DNA of 64,000 bases from Branchiostoma floridae (taxonomy: Eukaryota > Chordata > Leptocardii > Amphioxiformes > Branchiostomatidae). The stretch's first letter is position 1; each line of letters starts with the position of its first letter. Under the pieces are notes generated by a model. That model was not told where the DNA came from. It searched no databases and worked only from the letters and a program-made list of their open reading frames with translations. Below, piece by piece: positions 24,001 to 36,308 of this stretch. Position numbers and translations under genes: made by a program. The stretch spans positions 19,142,414 through 19,206,413 of the forward strand of contig NC_049979.1 of the NCBI RefSeq assembly GCF_000003815.2, given 5' to 3'.

Positions 24001-27000
24001 GATGAATTATTGGCACATTAAACAGGTTTTGTAAAACTTTTTGACCCACAATGAATATGCATTATTTTTTATTACAAACTAAGTTCCTTCTGATGCAATT
24101 TGTGATATATATTTATATGAACATGGTGAGTTAAAGCGTAGATTTATTACGCTGGACCACATACAGTAACATGCGTCTAGAAGACCGTTTTAATACTCAT
24201 CTGGAATGTACCATTGTCTAACTAAGCCATGAAACTCGGCAAGGAAAGAAGGGCCTTTGGAAGGGGCTTTGGAAGGGCAGGGTTAAAAGGTCCGTCCATT
24301 GATCCATGGAAAAAAGCTGGCGTAAAGCCTTGCCTGGCGGCAAGGCAAAAAACTAGAAATGTTCCAATTCAAAAGTTGTACTCATTCAAGTTTGGTGCAC
24401 TGCAGCAATAACTTGATCCAGCATTGTGGACATCTTTCATTTCAAAATGACTGGAGAAGAATTTCTAAACAAAACTTACATATTACAGTAGAGCTGAGTT
24501 ATCTGAAATACAGTTTTGGAAGACTAAGTGTATAAATTGATTATTACCAGACAATATTCAACTAATCCATTTAGGATTAGGATAATTGAGTATGCTAAAT
24601 GGGAAAATGCTGTTAGAATTGACTGTTTTCCTGTATCAAAATTGATAAATGAAACCTTTGTTGCTTGAAGGTACAAGGTAGTCTATCTTCTTCTTACAGT
24701 TGAGTCTTGAACTGTGCAGTGTTTCTATTGATACAATATACATGCACATGTGTCATATGAATACCAACCATTACATACATCATGTACATATGTGTAAGAA
24801 GTTCTAATGTGATCTCTACTTATTTGCTGGGTTCTCTAAGACTGCCACATTTCAAATAGATGGTAAATATAAGATCAACTAGTGTAGCGTTAATCTAATG
24901 GTACCCAGCAGAGTTGATATTATATGTAGGTACTGTACAGTAACTATTGAAATTGACCTACAATGTTCTTGTACTGTGACCAATAATCAAGATATGGACT
25001 CATTTTAAACTAAAAGTCTAGTCAGAGAACAAAATGAAAACCAAGTCCTGGCATCAGAGAAGTTGAACCTGACTACTGTAAGTTGTGACATATTTGCAGT
25101 GGTTTTGATGTTCACAGTTTTTGCTGTGACCTCTCGCTGCAGACTTATCAGACTGCAAAGCTACATTCTGCTTTGCATAATGATTGCATTTCTACTGTTG
25201 CTTCAACCACCAACTTAAAACATCACAAACATCTACAAGTACTTCATTCCCCTTCGACCTCAAAGTTAAGACTTCACAATCTTACATTAATAACTTAACA
25301 GTTATGGTGCACATTTATTGTTGGTATCTGTAGAATTTTGATGACATAGAAATTCGATACAGGCTGTTACAGAACCAAGCACCAACAAAGATCTAACTTA
25401 AAAGTCAGCTGGATTTGGCAGGAGACATGTATGACAAGCCCAAGAATGCCTACAGCTTGTGATTGTACAATAATTGTACAATGTATATGACTCTGATTCC
25501 AAAACTAATATGTACTAAGGTACAGACTTTCCCTCAGACTATGTTTTCATGTTTTTCGTCATGTTTTCCATCTTTATTCAAAACCAACCTTGTGGAAATA
25601 CAGTATTGTGTATTCTGATGAATATCGTTGATTATACAAAAAAATGTGTTTTTTTTTCTTCTATTAAAATCTGAGATCTACTAACCTGCCTGAGGTTCTG
25701 AGTACAGCGGGCCTCCACAGCTCTCAGCATTTCTCGATATCTGCCGATTCCTGTAGATAAATCCCTGCAACAGTCAAAACAAACATGCTTTCAAGTGGCT
25801 GCCTTTAAACCAGCATTTAATATACTGGACATTCTCATGCCATTGGCAATAGTCTTGCACAGGGTTGTAGCCAGCACCCATCCTTCCATCCTTTGACGGA
25901 ATTTTGCAGCTGGGGACGGAAAACATTTTTGACCATTCCGTCCTCTGTGAGCAAAACTTAACCCTCAAAATGCAGGAAATGCAGTGTTTCAGAGGGTCTA
26001 GATTTCACAATTTTCCTTGGGACCATGCCCCCGGACCCCCCTAGGAACGCTGCGCCAAAGTCATTCAAAATTGAGGGGACGGAAAATGATTTGGGAATGG
26101 CTACAACCCTGGTCTTGCATAATAGTACCTCTTTAAAGCATTACTGCCCCTGTAATGGGGAAAAGGTGATAACTGGTGTATTCCACATTGCTACGGGGAA
26201 CTGAATTGTTGAATCTCATCATGTACTCAGGGCTGGGATGTTAAGGTCTTTGCAGAGGCCTTAGTGTGCCATTAGCTAGTAATGCTGCAAGATGTGAGTG
26301 TAATATTGCGTACGGAAGGTACAAGAAAGGGGGAGTATCCTAAGTCTGAAAATTGTGGAATTTCTAACCCTCTAAAGAGGCACAATGTATCTCTTGATTT
26401 GATGTGATTTTATGTGATTTCTTCGGCTGTATCACTTGCATTTTGAGAGGCAATTTCAACTGAAAACTATGATGGGAATGTACGTTTTATCAAGCGCTTT
26501 CCTACGCAAACTGGGCAAACATGAATCTGGAGCCAATGTGGGTGTTCTGAAATGAATACCTTGGATGAATCCATCACAAGACAGAACATCCAAAGGTGCC
26601 AAAAACCCATTTGGTAGAAATACTGCTACAAGCGACATCAATTCAGCATAGTGGCCAGAGCATGACCAAACAGATTGAAGCTCCTTATGCTCCGGAAAAT
26701 ACGAATTACAATGTCAGGTTGTATGCTCTTGTGCCTTTTTGGAATATGATCGTGTCATTATCATAAGCTGTGACTTTTCTTATAATGTCCATAATTTCGT
26801 GGTAGGTAAAGGTGGTTTTGCAGCATAAGTTTGTGGTTGAACAGTTCTGTGATACTGAGTACAGTTGCAACACGTATTTACCGTGCCATTATTCTGTAGT
26901 GAAGAGATCAAAGCAAAAAGAAAACCACAGCGAACATCAAGAAATTTAAAGTATTCAGCAGTATTCATTGCTACCCACTGGGGGACTACATCCTACATTT

Positions 27001-30000
27001 CTACATCCTAAAAGAGTGGGACAGGAAAGCTTTTAGACAACAAGGTTATGACCACTCTAGACCAGATCATCTGGAACACCCACCCATTTTTCAAGTGCAG
27101 GACGGGCGTCCTGTAAATGGCAGTCTCCAGCACGTGTCCGAGGTCTGTGTTGTTGATGGTGACCCCGCCCACCGTGGGGGTGGCCTTCTGTCCCTTCTCA
27201 CACTCCTGCAGGTACAGCAGTGCCATGTCCCCTGAGTGTTCGTACAGACTGATGATCTCTTCCTCTCGCTCAGCCTGCTTCATTTTGCTAAACGTTTTTA
27301 GTGGAACCTTCTCCAAGCACATCGCTACAGAAAAGGAAGAAGATCAATCTATAATGTAGCTGTTTGGACCAAATAAAAACAATAAATACAATGCAATTGG
27401 TCTGCGAAGGATGGAAGGAGAGAGTAATGTTCATCTGTTCAATTGGATGATGATGATGAATTTGTCCGCAAATTTGACTGCAATATTGCATTGCAATTCA
27501 AGTTGTAACTTTCTAAATAGCTGTACGGCAGGTCTTCTTGCTTGTATGCTAATTGAACATCTACAATGTGTGAATGCGGATCACCTTTAAGTGCGTAAGC
27601 CTCAGCGATCAGTCTGAGTATCCTGTTGCTCTGTATGTTTGTGGAGAGTTCCTCCAGCCGACCCTTACAGAAGCAGCCCAGAGCTTCCTCGTAGTTCCCT
27701 GTGGCATAGTTCAGCTTTCCCTGCAGTAGTAAGATTTCCTCCGCCCACTTTTGCTGGGAAGGAGAACAACAAAAAATCGAAAGTTAACATTTGCAGGCAA
27801 ATGCAAGTTATCTAACTCCCATCCGTCCCAAAGGTAGCATTATGAGGCCTTTCCCTGCAGTAATGTAGTTCATCCCTAGTTTGTAGAACTGTTGCTTTAT
27901 GTACCGTCTCAAGAGACGACAAGAGCCGAAGAAGAAATCTACTTTGGAAATCACACTGGACATATTTTGTCAAAGGTTTAAAGGTTGTTTGGAGTTCAAT
28001 ATTCCATTTCCTCATAGCGCATCCATCACAATTGTTGTAGAGCAAACAGATTGGAGTATGACGGATGAATAATTGATCATTCCACATCTGCCAACTCTGT
28101 GTGATAATCAGTTCAATCACTACCAGGTCAGAGATTTCAAGGGAGGAAAATCATGTCCTAAAATAACACCACTCCTGGACACTAGGAGCGTCCCAATTTC
28201 CGTCTGAATGCACACAGACCAATCTTGCAAACACTGTTAGAAAATCAATACTGCATACTGGAGAGAAGCATGGGGAAGAGAGGAAATGGAAGACATGAGT
28301 AGAATACATCTGTTCCTTGAGACAGTTAGGTTAGGTATTTCATCTCACATAACAGTAGTGCAGGAAAGGTACATTATCTAAAAACCCACAGTTTGAGATG
28401 CAATCGTACCATAATAAGTTACAAGGCTACTGAGTGATTTGATGTACAAGTATTAGGATATATTTGGTTCAGTGCACAGATGTGGATATAGTTTCACTGT
28501 TATTGACATTGAATGTGCTAGTGGCCATTAATCACAAGGTGTTAGCTAATGTGTGACAATTAACATGCATGTAATCAACCTGCATGTGTACAAAAAAGTC
28601 AATGAAAAGAGACATATCTAAACTGATAACCCTCTATCTATTAGTATTACAGTTAAAGTTTTGCCCACTACTAGCACCTCCCTAACAGTAACACCTAGCA
28701 TTTCTGTATCTACTTGTTTGAAAACATAGCTCTTCAAGGATACACCAATTTGATTTGTTTGTTTTCAATCGAAAAAAACTTTGCTAGATTGCAAGGCAAA
28801 GGTATAAACAGACTCTGAAATGAAAGTCTGTAGTACAGACAGTTACTGATCCTGAGTAGTAGGGACAGGGAGTGAATGCACATGTAGTCAGAGTTAAGTT
28901 CTACAAACACTTCTCTACTTTTATATTGTAATCTTGTTGAACTTTTCATTTAAACTATCTGAAAACCAAGAAAATAATTGGCATGGCTTAAACAGTAGCA
29001 GAGATACTCTACCTTGTGTTCACCCTTGAGTGCATCGTTGAAGTGCCTCCTGGCCTCTGTTAAGGCTCGGCTGGCCTTGGCTATGTTCTCCTCCTTGGGA
29101 GGAACTTCTTGAAGGTGAAGTTCAAGCTTCGTTTCCCCGAGAACTAACTGGACCAGGGATTCTAAGGAACAGATTGCAATTTATAGGTGGTATATACATG
29201 AATTGTGTGTGTTTGATGAGGTGTAAAGGTGTCTGTAAATGGACACAAGGCTATACTGAAAAAAATCATTCATTGCACCTTTTAACGTTTTATGTTTTGT
29301 CAATACTAATGAAGGACATTTCCAGAGGGGCGGGATCCTAGGGATGTACCAGTCTAGGTTCTGGCCACTATGTCTGGTATTCAGAGAGACAGCAGCTTTA
29401 AGTTCAACAGTCATGCTGTCACATTTCCAAAATGTTGCCCTGCTGGGCAGTAATACATTTGTAGGCTTAAAACAAAACTTGCATGGGCCCTATGGGAATC
29501 CTTACAGCTCCTAGGCTACTCTTCAGTTCAGGTGATCCCCCAGTTGATTTTAATCCATACTTACGATGAAGGCTTCATCTACAGTGCGGTATGGAAGATA
29601 ATTTTTAATAATTCAACCAAAAGTAAATGTTCTACCTTACTAAAGCAAGTGTATCCGTTAACAGTTGTTGGTACAGGATGGTTAAACTCCAAAAGGTGAT
29701 CCCAACATCTACATTTGTAAATAAAATCATTATCTCAAAAGCTTTTCATACTCATCTCTGTATCCACTCTCCTTCATCTAAGAGAATTGAACATTTGTAT
29801 CAACCGTTTCTGACGCACAGATAGCTTAATGTTCTAATCCAAGCCTTGACTTGAGAGTAAATTGGGCACTTTGGGACACGAGATGCCACGGCCCAGCCAT
29901 TAGGCCTGAAGCAATAGACGAATTGGGATACTTAATGAAATCCCTCGACGATGGAAAAGTGTCAGCTAGAAGACCGTGAAATGCGTAACTGACACCTTAA

Positions 30001-31373
30001 TTTACATGTAGCATAAATCACTGAGGCAAAAAGGGTTTGCAGGTCTCTTTTACTTTCTATTATCACCATCTACAGTAATAACAGTAGATTTTCATAGAAT
30101 ATCAGAGACAGTTTCAATTGCTTGAAGCCTTCACTAAATGTGTCTATGTCAAGTAACATATACCAGATTAGTATAAACACAGGTATGTGAAGAAGTGTAT
30201 TTGTTAATCAATTTCAAGATTACACGTGTGCTCCAGAACAAAGCAAAGCCGATTTGTAAACAGGTCCTGGGTTTTTAACACTTTGTTAATGTATGACACA
30301 AAATGCCGCATTTCTACCCTGTGAAAATCACTAGGCAATGTGACAAGGAGGTATCAACGTATTGAAATGCAAGAGGAGAGTAGAACAGTTTTTACCCCAA
30401 GCTCGCTCCCGGGATTCGAACCCGCGACCTATCGTGCCATACCCAGGCAGCCAAGCTCCCCAAACCAAACACGCTACCGATGTCGCCACAAAAGCTCCGA
30501 GCCGTTTGGCAAGGATGGTAGGCAGTGCTTGAACCCCACTGTTACAGTATTACCAACTTATTATGTAATTAACCTAAGTCACAACCAAAACAATTTCAAT
30601 TCTAGATTCTTCTGAATCCTAGAAAAAGGTACCACAGATTTAGAGTAGCTCAACCAATAGGCACAAGGCTTTGTGAACAAATTGGATGTTACACTTCCAA
30701 AGGTCACATCAGTGAGTCGGCCTAGCCTCATCTATCATCGCCATGGTAACCTCATTCTCTCCATCAAAATGACCCTCACTTTCACTTTTTCAGATGGTAT
30801 ATGCTAATACAGATGGTAATACAGCGTTTATCTTGTATTTCTGGTAGTGTGATACCAGTGCATTTGTCATGATGTACGTGTTTGATCAAATTGATGTTTG
30901 GCTGGACGCCTAATTGTTAACTGGAGAGGAAACTGCATACTAGCAACTAATTGGCCTTTAAAGTCCTTCAAAGGAAAAAAAAAGTGATGCAAACAATTAT
31001 TTCTTTGTTTCACTAAGAAGGTCTACATGCTTGTATTTCTGAAGGAGCAATATAGTTAAGTCACAACAAGAACAACATCGGGTTTGCTTGACGAAACTTG
31101 ATAACTGACAATTTCATAAAGTGATGAGTAATCATAGTAAAACTTGCATCCCATCCTCTTCGTTTTGAAGAAACGCCCCCCACCCCCATATTACATTTAT
31201 CCTTCATCACAGCTTCTTAGCAAGCGTGTATGCGAATTCTGACAACACCAACCTAATCCAGAGTGTTTTCCCCTTTCCAGCTGCCTGACCAACTCCATGG
31301 CTTTGGTCCAGTTGCCTTCTGCGCGGCATTTTTCCACATCAAGTTCCAGACGACCGGGCTTGCGCGCCGCCAT
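12047..31373 (-). CDS. TTC7: TTC7, scaffold of the plasma-membrane PI4-kinase III alpha complex; 15 exons, C-terminal end missing
   Basis: TTC7 (yeast Ypp1) pairs with FAM126 and EFR3 to place PI4KIIIalpha at the plasma membrane, where it makes PI4P. Coding exons 5' to 3': 31373-31253, 29161-29013, 27753-27585, 27324-27084, 25764-25686, 22315-22134, 21653-21590, 21171-21034, 20705-20622, 20287-20183, 17742-17565, 15604-15547, 15073-15001, 12862-12702, 12163-12047. All phases join, giving about 639 residues against roughly 850 in vertebrate TTC7A/B. Telling segments are EKCRAEGNWTKAMELVRQLE at the start, ILERTMKFGFDEFHLWYQ, ESLLLLLLSEAI and SRAFLMLGVAYSMQATE. The start at 31373 has a good context (AACATGG); an in-frame ATG at 31433 is less likely. 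Exon 15 ends at a GTGAGT donor, but the last TPR repeats lie outside the window. Lancelets should have one TTC7 for the vertebrate A and B pair, which is inference. Confidence 0.93.
12164..15000. other. TTC7 introns around exons 14 and 13
   Basis: Apart from exon 14 (12702-12862) this is AT-rich intron with many 'acatgta' words. I see no nested gene. Confidence 0.5.
15760..17312. mobile_element. Non-autonomous DNA transposon, about 1.5 kb, in a TTC7 intron
   Basis: The ends TCACTAGGGGAGGGCCCCAA (left) and the reverse complement of TTGGGGCCCTCCTAGGGGTG (right) form imperfect terminal inverted repeats. Both ends carry subterminal direct repeats of the type (A/G)CGTAGAGCGTAAT: about seven at 15786-15970 and three at 17204-17275. 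The interior holds five copies of a TTTCAGAG(G)GTCAAGATTT module. Its high CpG content contrasts with the AT-rich intron around it. No transposase frame is seen and the superfamily is uncertain. Confidence 0.75.
16020..17000 (+). repeat. Five irregular copies of a GTTTCAGAGGGTCAAGATTT module inside the transposon
   Basis: Copies begin near 16022, 16386, 16563, 16749 and 16940, 177-364 bases apart. Each is followed by an AAATTTTC(C) stretch and a Pro-like GGACC(T/C)CC tract. A sixth, separate copy lies at 25984 inside a different element. Confidence 0.8.
17862..18081. mobile_element. About 220-bp fold-back MITE in a TTC7 intron
   Basis: GTAATGCTAGTTCACCTTTA at the left is matched inverted at 18062-18081, and the similarity goes on inward (ATCCGC, GTAAC, TATA). 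There is no coding capacity. The boundaries are good to within a few bases. Confidence 0.8.
18082..20182. other. Large TTC7 intron, no gene seen
   Basis: AT-rich intron between exons 10 and 11, with no recognisable exon, RNA gene or complete repeat element on either strand. Confidence 0.5.
21798..22028. mobile_element. hAT-type MITE, 215 bp, with 8-bp target duplication
   Basis: The element lies at 21806-22020 and is flanked by GTTTTGAT at 21798-21805 and 22021-22028. The ends begin CAGGCCTGTCT and finish with inverted AGACAGGCC and GACAGCCCT words. An 8-bp duplication is typical of hAT elements. It sits in the TTC7 intron between exons 7 and 6. Confidence 0.8.
22316..25685. other. Largest TTC7 intron (exon 5 to exon 6), about 3.4 kb
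   Basis: AT-rich sequence. Small open frames on both strands have no similarity and no splice support. I see no nested gene. Confidence 0.5.
25852..26119. mobile_element. hAT-type MITE, 252 bp, with 8-bp target duplication
   Basis: The element lies at 25860-26111 with ends CAGGGTTGTAGCCA and TGGCTACAACCCTG (inverted repeats), flanked by GTCTTGCA at 25852-25859 and 26112-26119. Its interior has one copy of the TTTCAGAGGGTC(T/A)AGATTT module found five times in the transposon at 15760-17312, followed by a GACCATGCCCCCGGACC tract also matched there. Confidence 0.9.
26120..27083. other. TTC7 intron between exons 4 and 5, remainder
   Basis: No further element or exon recognised. Confidence 0.5.
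27754..29012. other. TTC7 intron between exons 2 and 3
   Basis: Nothing recognisable. AT-rich, with scattered short open frames. Confidence 0.5.
29162..31252. other. TTC7 intron 1
   Basis: About 2.1 kb. Apart from the SINE-like fragment at 30380-30510 I see no element or exon. Confidence 0.5.
30380..30510 (-). repeat. Probable tRNA-derived SINE fragment in TTC7 intron 1
   Basis: Read on the minus strand, GGTCGCGGGTTCGAATCCCG is a textbook pol III B box. It is preceded by about 80 bases starting near GGCGACATCGGTAGCGTGTT, which could hold the A box. There is no cloverleaf of tRNA length, so it is not a tRNA gene. The limits are approximate. Confidence 0.5.
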
Positions 31374-31646
31374 GTTTGTATTAATGTCCTGTCTCGTTCC
31401 CAGGGTAGTAGTCACAGAGTACGCTGGGTACAAGATCTGACCCGAGTCGCCCTGTGACCTTCCCTGGGAAACCCCTCTATCGCTCTCTTTCCCATCTTGG
31501 TCGCCATTTCAGTGTGAGTGTTCAGCATAACTGTCCCAGAAATATGTCCATTATTTGAGCAATTCTACTTTCGAAAGTAGGTTAGAATAGATGAATGGAT
31601 ACAAGAGAGTTTATTTTTTGTATGTGTGTCGTTTCAGGGCGTCAAC
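31374..31646. promoter_or_regulatory. Shared head-to-head promoter of TTC7 (-) and RPS27A (+), with RPS27A 5' UTR exon
   Basis: The two start codons are only 273 bases apart and point away from each other. The pyrimidine run CTCTCTTTCCC at 31483-31493 is a good 5' terminal oligopyrimidine start, the mark of ribosomal protein mRNAs that places them under mTOR control of translation. The untranslated exon 1 likely ends at CAGT|GTGAGT (31513), and exon 2 begins after TTTCAG at 31638, just before the ATG. AACATGGCGGC at the TTC7 start also matches a YY1-type site. No TATA box is seen. Confidence 0.7.
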
Positions 31647-33611
<1,965 letters not shown>

Positions 33612-34514
33612 AGCAAATCACTGACATAAATACAGATGTGAATATCGGAACTTTGACTGTGTTGCGTCTTTGTATGAGTTTGAAAACGTAGGATATTATT
33701 AGACATATGTCAAGTTTGGTACAGCGGTAAATGTATTAAGGACACTGGGAATGATAGCTTGCCCCCAACATTAATAGTACATGTAGGAGGTTGACCAATG
33801 TCACTTCAAACCCTTTTGAAACAGTGATAAATCAAATTCCTTGGAGGAAGCTTGAGTTAGGTAGACATGGCTATGGTCCTCGCCTAACATGCCAGCAGCT
33901 TACATTAGGAAAAACCCTGGTATGAAAGCAAGGGCCTGCAGGTAATGCAGGCTGCAGTCTGTCCTTGGGAGCATTTGTGCTGGCCTACTGTGAGCCAGAG
34001 TCAGATACTCCCCTGCACATGCATGGTGACTGTTCCTTGTGTTACCAACCAACCAACCAAACACACACCATCAGGTGACACTATCAGTTGGTAACAGCAT
34101 ATAAGTCATAACAAAGGATGATGCCAGCTACCAGCAGATTCTCAAAACCAGAGAATGAGGAATGAAAATGATTTATTTTGTAAACCAGCAGCTGTCTGTA
34201 GCCAAAGTTTATTGATTTTCTCTTGACAAGGTGAATGTGGTGAGGGGCTTTCACCGCTATCCCAGGAGGGAGATGTGTAGATATTGACAAAACCATAGCT
34301 CTGTTTGGAAATGTCGGAAATCTGGAACCCAAATGATCTCTTTACATAAGGGGGAGTAAAAGATTAAAGCTGAAAAGGGGCAGGAATCAGGATACCTGAA
34401 ACCAATGTTGGTCCATCACTTAATATACACTTGGTTTGGAACCCCACAATATCCTGTCACAGGAGGTTGGGGAATACACCTTTCTCACGCAGTGGCCATG
34501 ATAGTTCGAAGACG
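33612..34514. other. Intergenic, downstream of RPS27A
   Basis: Presumed 3' UTR, then non-coding DNA with a short (AACC)n run near 34049-34062. No gene seen. Confidence 0.5.
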
Positions 34515-35185
34515 AGGCAAACAGACAAAACTTATCTCTAAAATCAGCTGCCATTTAGATTTCCCCCAAACCACACAAGTCTTCACAATATAAGATCAAA
34601 TAATTAATAAAAATTAGCGTAGTGTAGACTGACCCCATAGTCCCTTAAGAGATGCAAAATAAAAACATAATAATGCAAATATTTGACGGACATGCAGCAA
34701 AATCTCTTATTGGTGGCTTTCCTAATTGATCGGCTATCATTGGTTGAACTGCTAATTATGATGGACAGTATTTTGTTTGCCTCACTGAACTCCTTTTAGA
34801 TCTATCATGGCCGCCGCGTGAGAAAGGTGTATACATTAAAGACGAGGTCAATGAGGCAAACAGACGAAACTTATGTCTAAAATCAGCTCCCATTTAGTTT
34901 TTCCCCAAACCACACAAATTTTTACAATATAAGATCAAATAATAAATATTATAACTAGTGTTATGCAGCAAAATATGTAGAAATTTAGACTCGAGTACTG
35001 ATCCCATAAGTCCCTTAAGAGATGCAAAATAAAAACATAATAATGCAAATATTTGACGGATATGCAGCCATTCTCTTATTGGTCAATTGTCTAATTTCCA
35101 TGCTATCATTGGTTGAACTATTAAGTATGATGGACAGTCTTTTGTTTTAGATCTATCATGGCCGCTGCGCGAGAAGGGTGTATAG
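34515..35185. repeat. Two tandem copies of a ~335-bp segment
   Basis: The stretch beginning GAGGCAAACAGACAAAACTT (34515) returns at 34852 as GAGGCAAACAGACGAAACTT. Matching blocks follow in order: CACAATATAAGATCAAATAA, CCCTTAAGAGATGCAAAATA, TTTGACGGA(C/T)ATGCAGC and TCTATCATGGCCGC. The copies differ by small indels and substitutions. Confidence 0.85.
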
Positions 35186-36308
35186 GCCACAAGACAAGCG
35201 TGTAAGTTCAATGACCGATGTCTGCCTTGACATGGATTCTGTTGACAAAGACCTTACATTTTTTGCAAATCAATTTAACATATGCTATTAAGGACAATGA
35301 AGAGTACAAGAGAAAGAATATGGCTTTAGTACTATCAATATATACTTTTGCAACACAAATACTAAAGCTACACAAAGGTATGTTAGAATTCAGAATCAAT
35401 TAGGAACAAGACAAGCAGTTACTAGTATGTGAGACAGACCTTGAGTTCCAGCTCCAGGGCAGTAATTATGTCGGCAAGACAGAAGAAAAGCGAGTAGTAA
35501 TGGTAATGCTTGTTTAACCTTCTCCCTGCTGCCCAACTCTATAGCCAGTACAAATCTGATGCCAAAAGGTTACCTCAGCAGGGAAAAAGTTAACAACTTG
35601 TTTGACCAGCCCATGTGTACGTGCAGGACGTGCAGTCTGTCACCAGTCTCAGTGTCTGCTTACAGGTACAGTTTTCCTTCTTTGTCACAGAAATGTTTCC
35701 GTAGTCTTCTAAAGTCTGATTTTCTTTTTGGTGGGATTTCATGTACATGTTAAACACTGGCTATTTGCTTTGTTATTTGCCTGGTTATTTCCAGGCTCAT
35801 GTAATTCTGTCTTAAAATGCTCAGAGGAGTGAGGATACAGCCAATGTTGGCATAATTGTAAGATGATAAAGTGTACAGGTAAGATCAACTCGAAGTTACC
35901 AGCTTTTATTTATTTTTTATTGCAATGCTAAAACATAAAATAAATCTACTAAATAAAATGCAAAATCGTAGCCCTCAAGGTACGTGCACTTCAAATATCC
36001 AAGTGTTCATGACACTGAAGCAGACCTTTTCCTCATGTAGCATTAGCAATCTTAGGGCATGTGGTGGAACTATTAGAGTTCATGTTAGACTGGAATGGTC
36101 TAATTATAGGAGTAATGCCCAAATTACATGAATTAGTCAATGTAAACACAGGAAAGTCTGTACTCAAAACATAACTGATTCACTGCAACTATGACATCTA
36201 ATGTTAACATTATTCTGGATAACACTACAATTTCATGCATGGTAAAAATTCTGTCTTTGTTCTTGCTATAAATTTTGAAGCAGGATCTACAGCGTAAACA
36301 ACTACAAT
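35186..36308. other. Intergenic, upstream of the ankyrin gene
   Basis: No coding exon or repeat recognised. It may hold the promoter and 5' UTR of the ankyrin gene. Confidence 0.4.

Noticed and set aside
30380-30510. tRNA gene on the minus strand
   Set aside because: A good B box is present, but there is no full cloverleaf of 70-90 bases; a tRNA-derived SINE explains it better.
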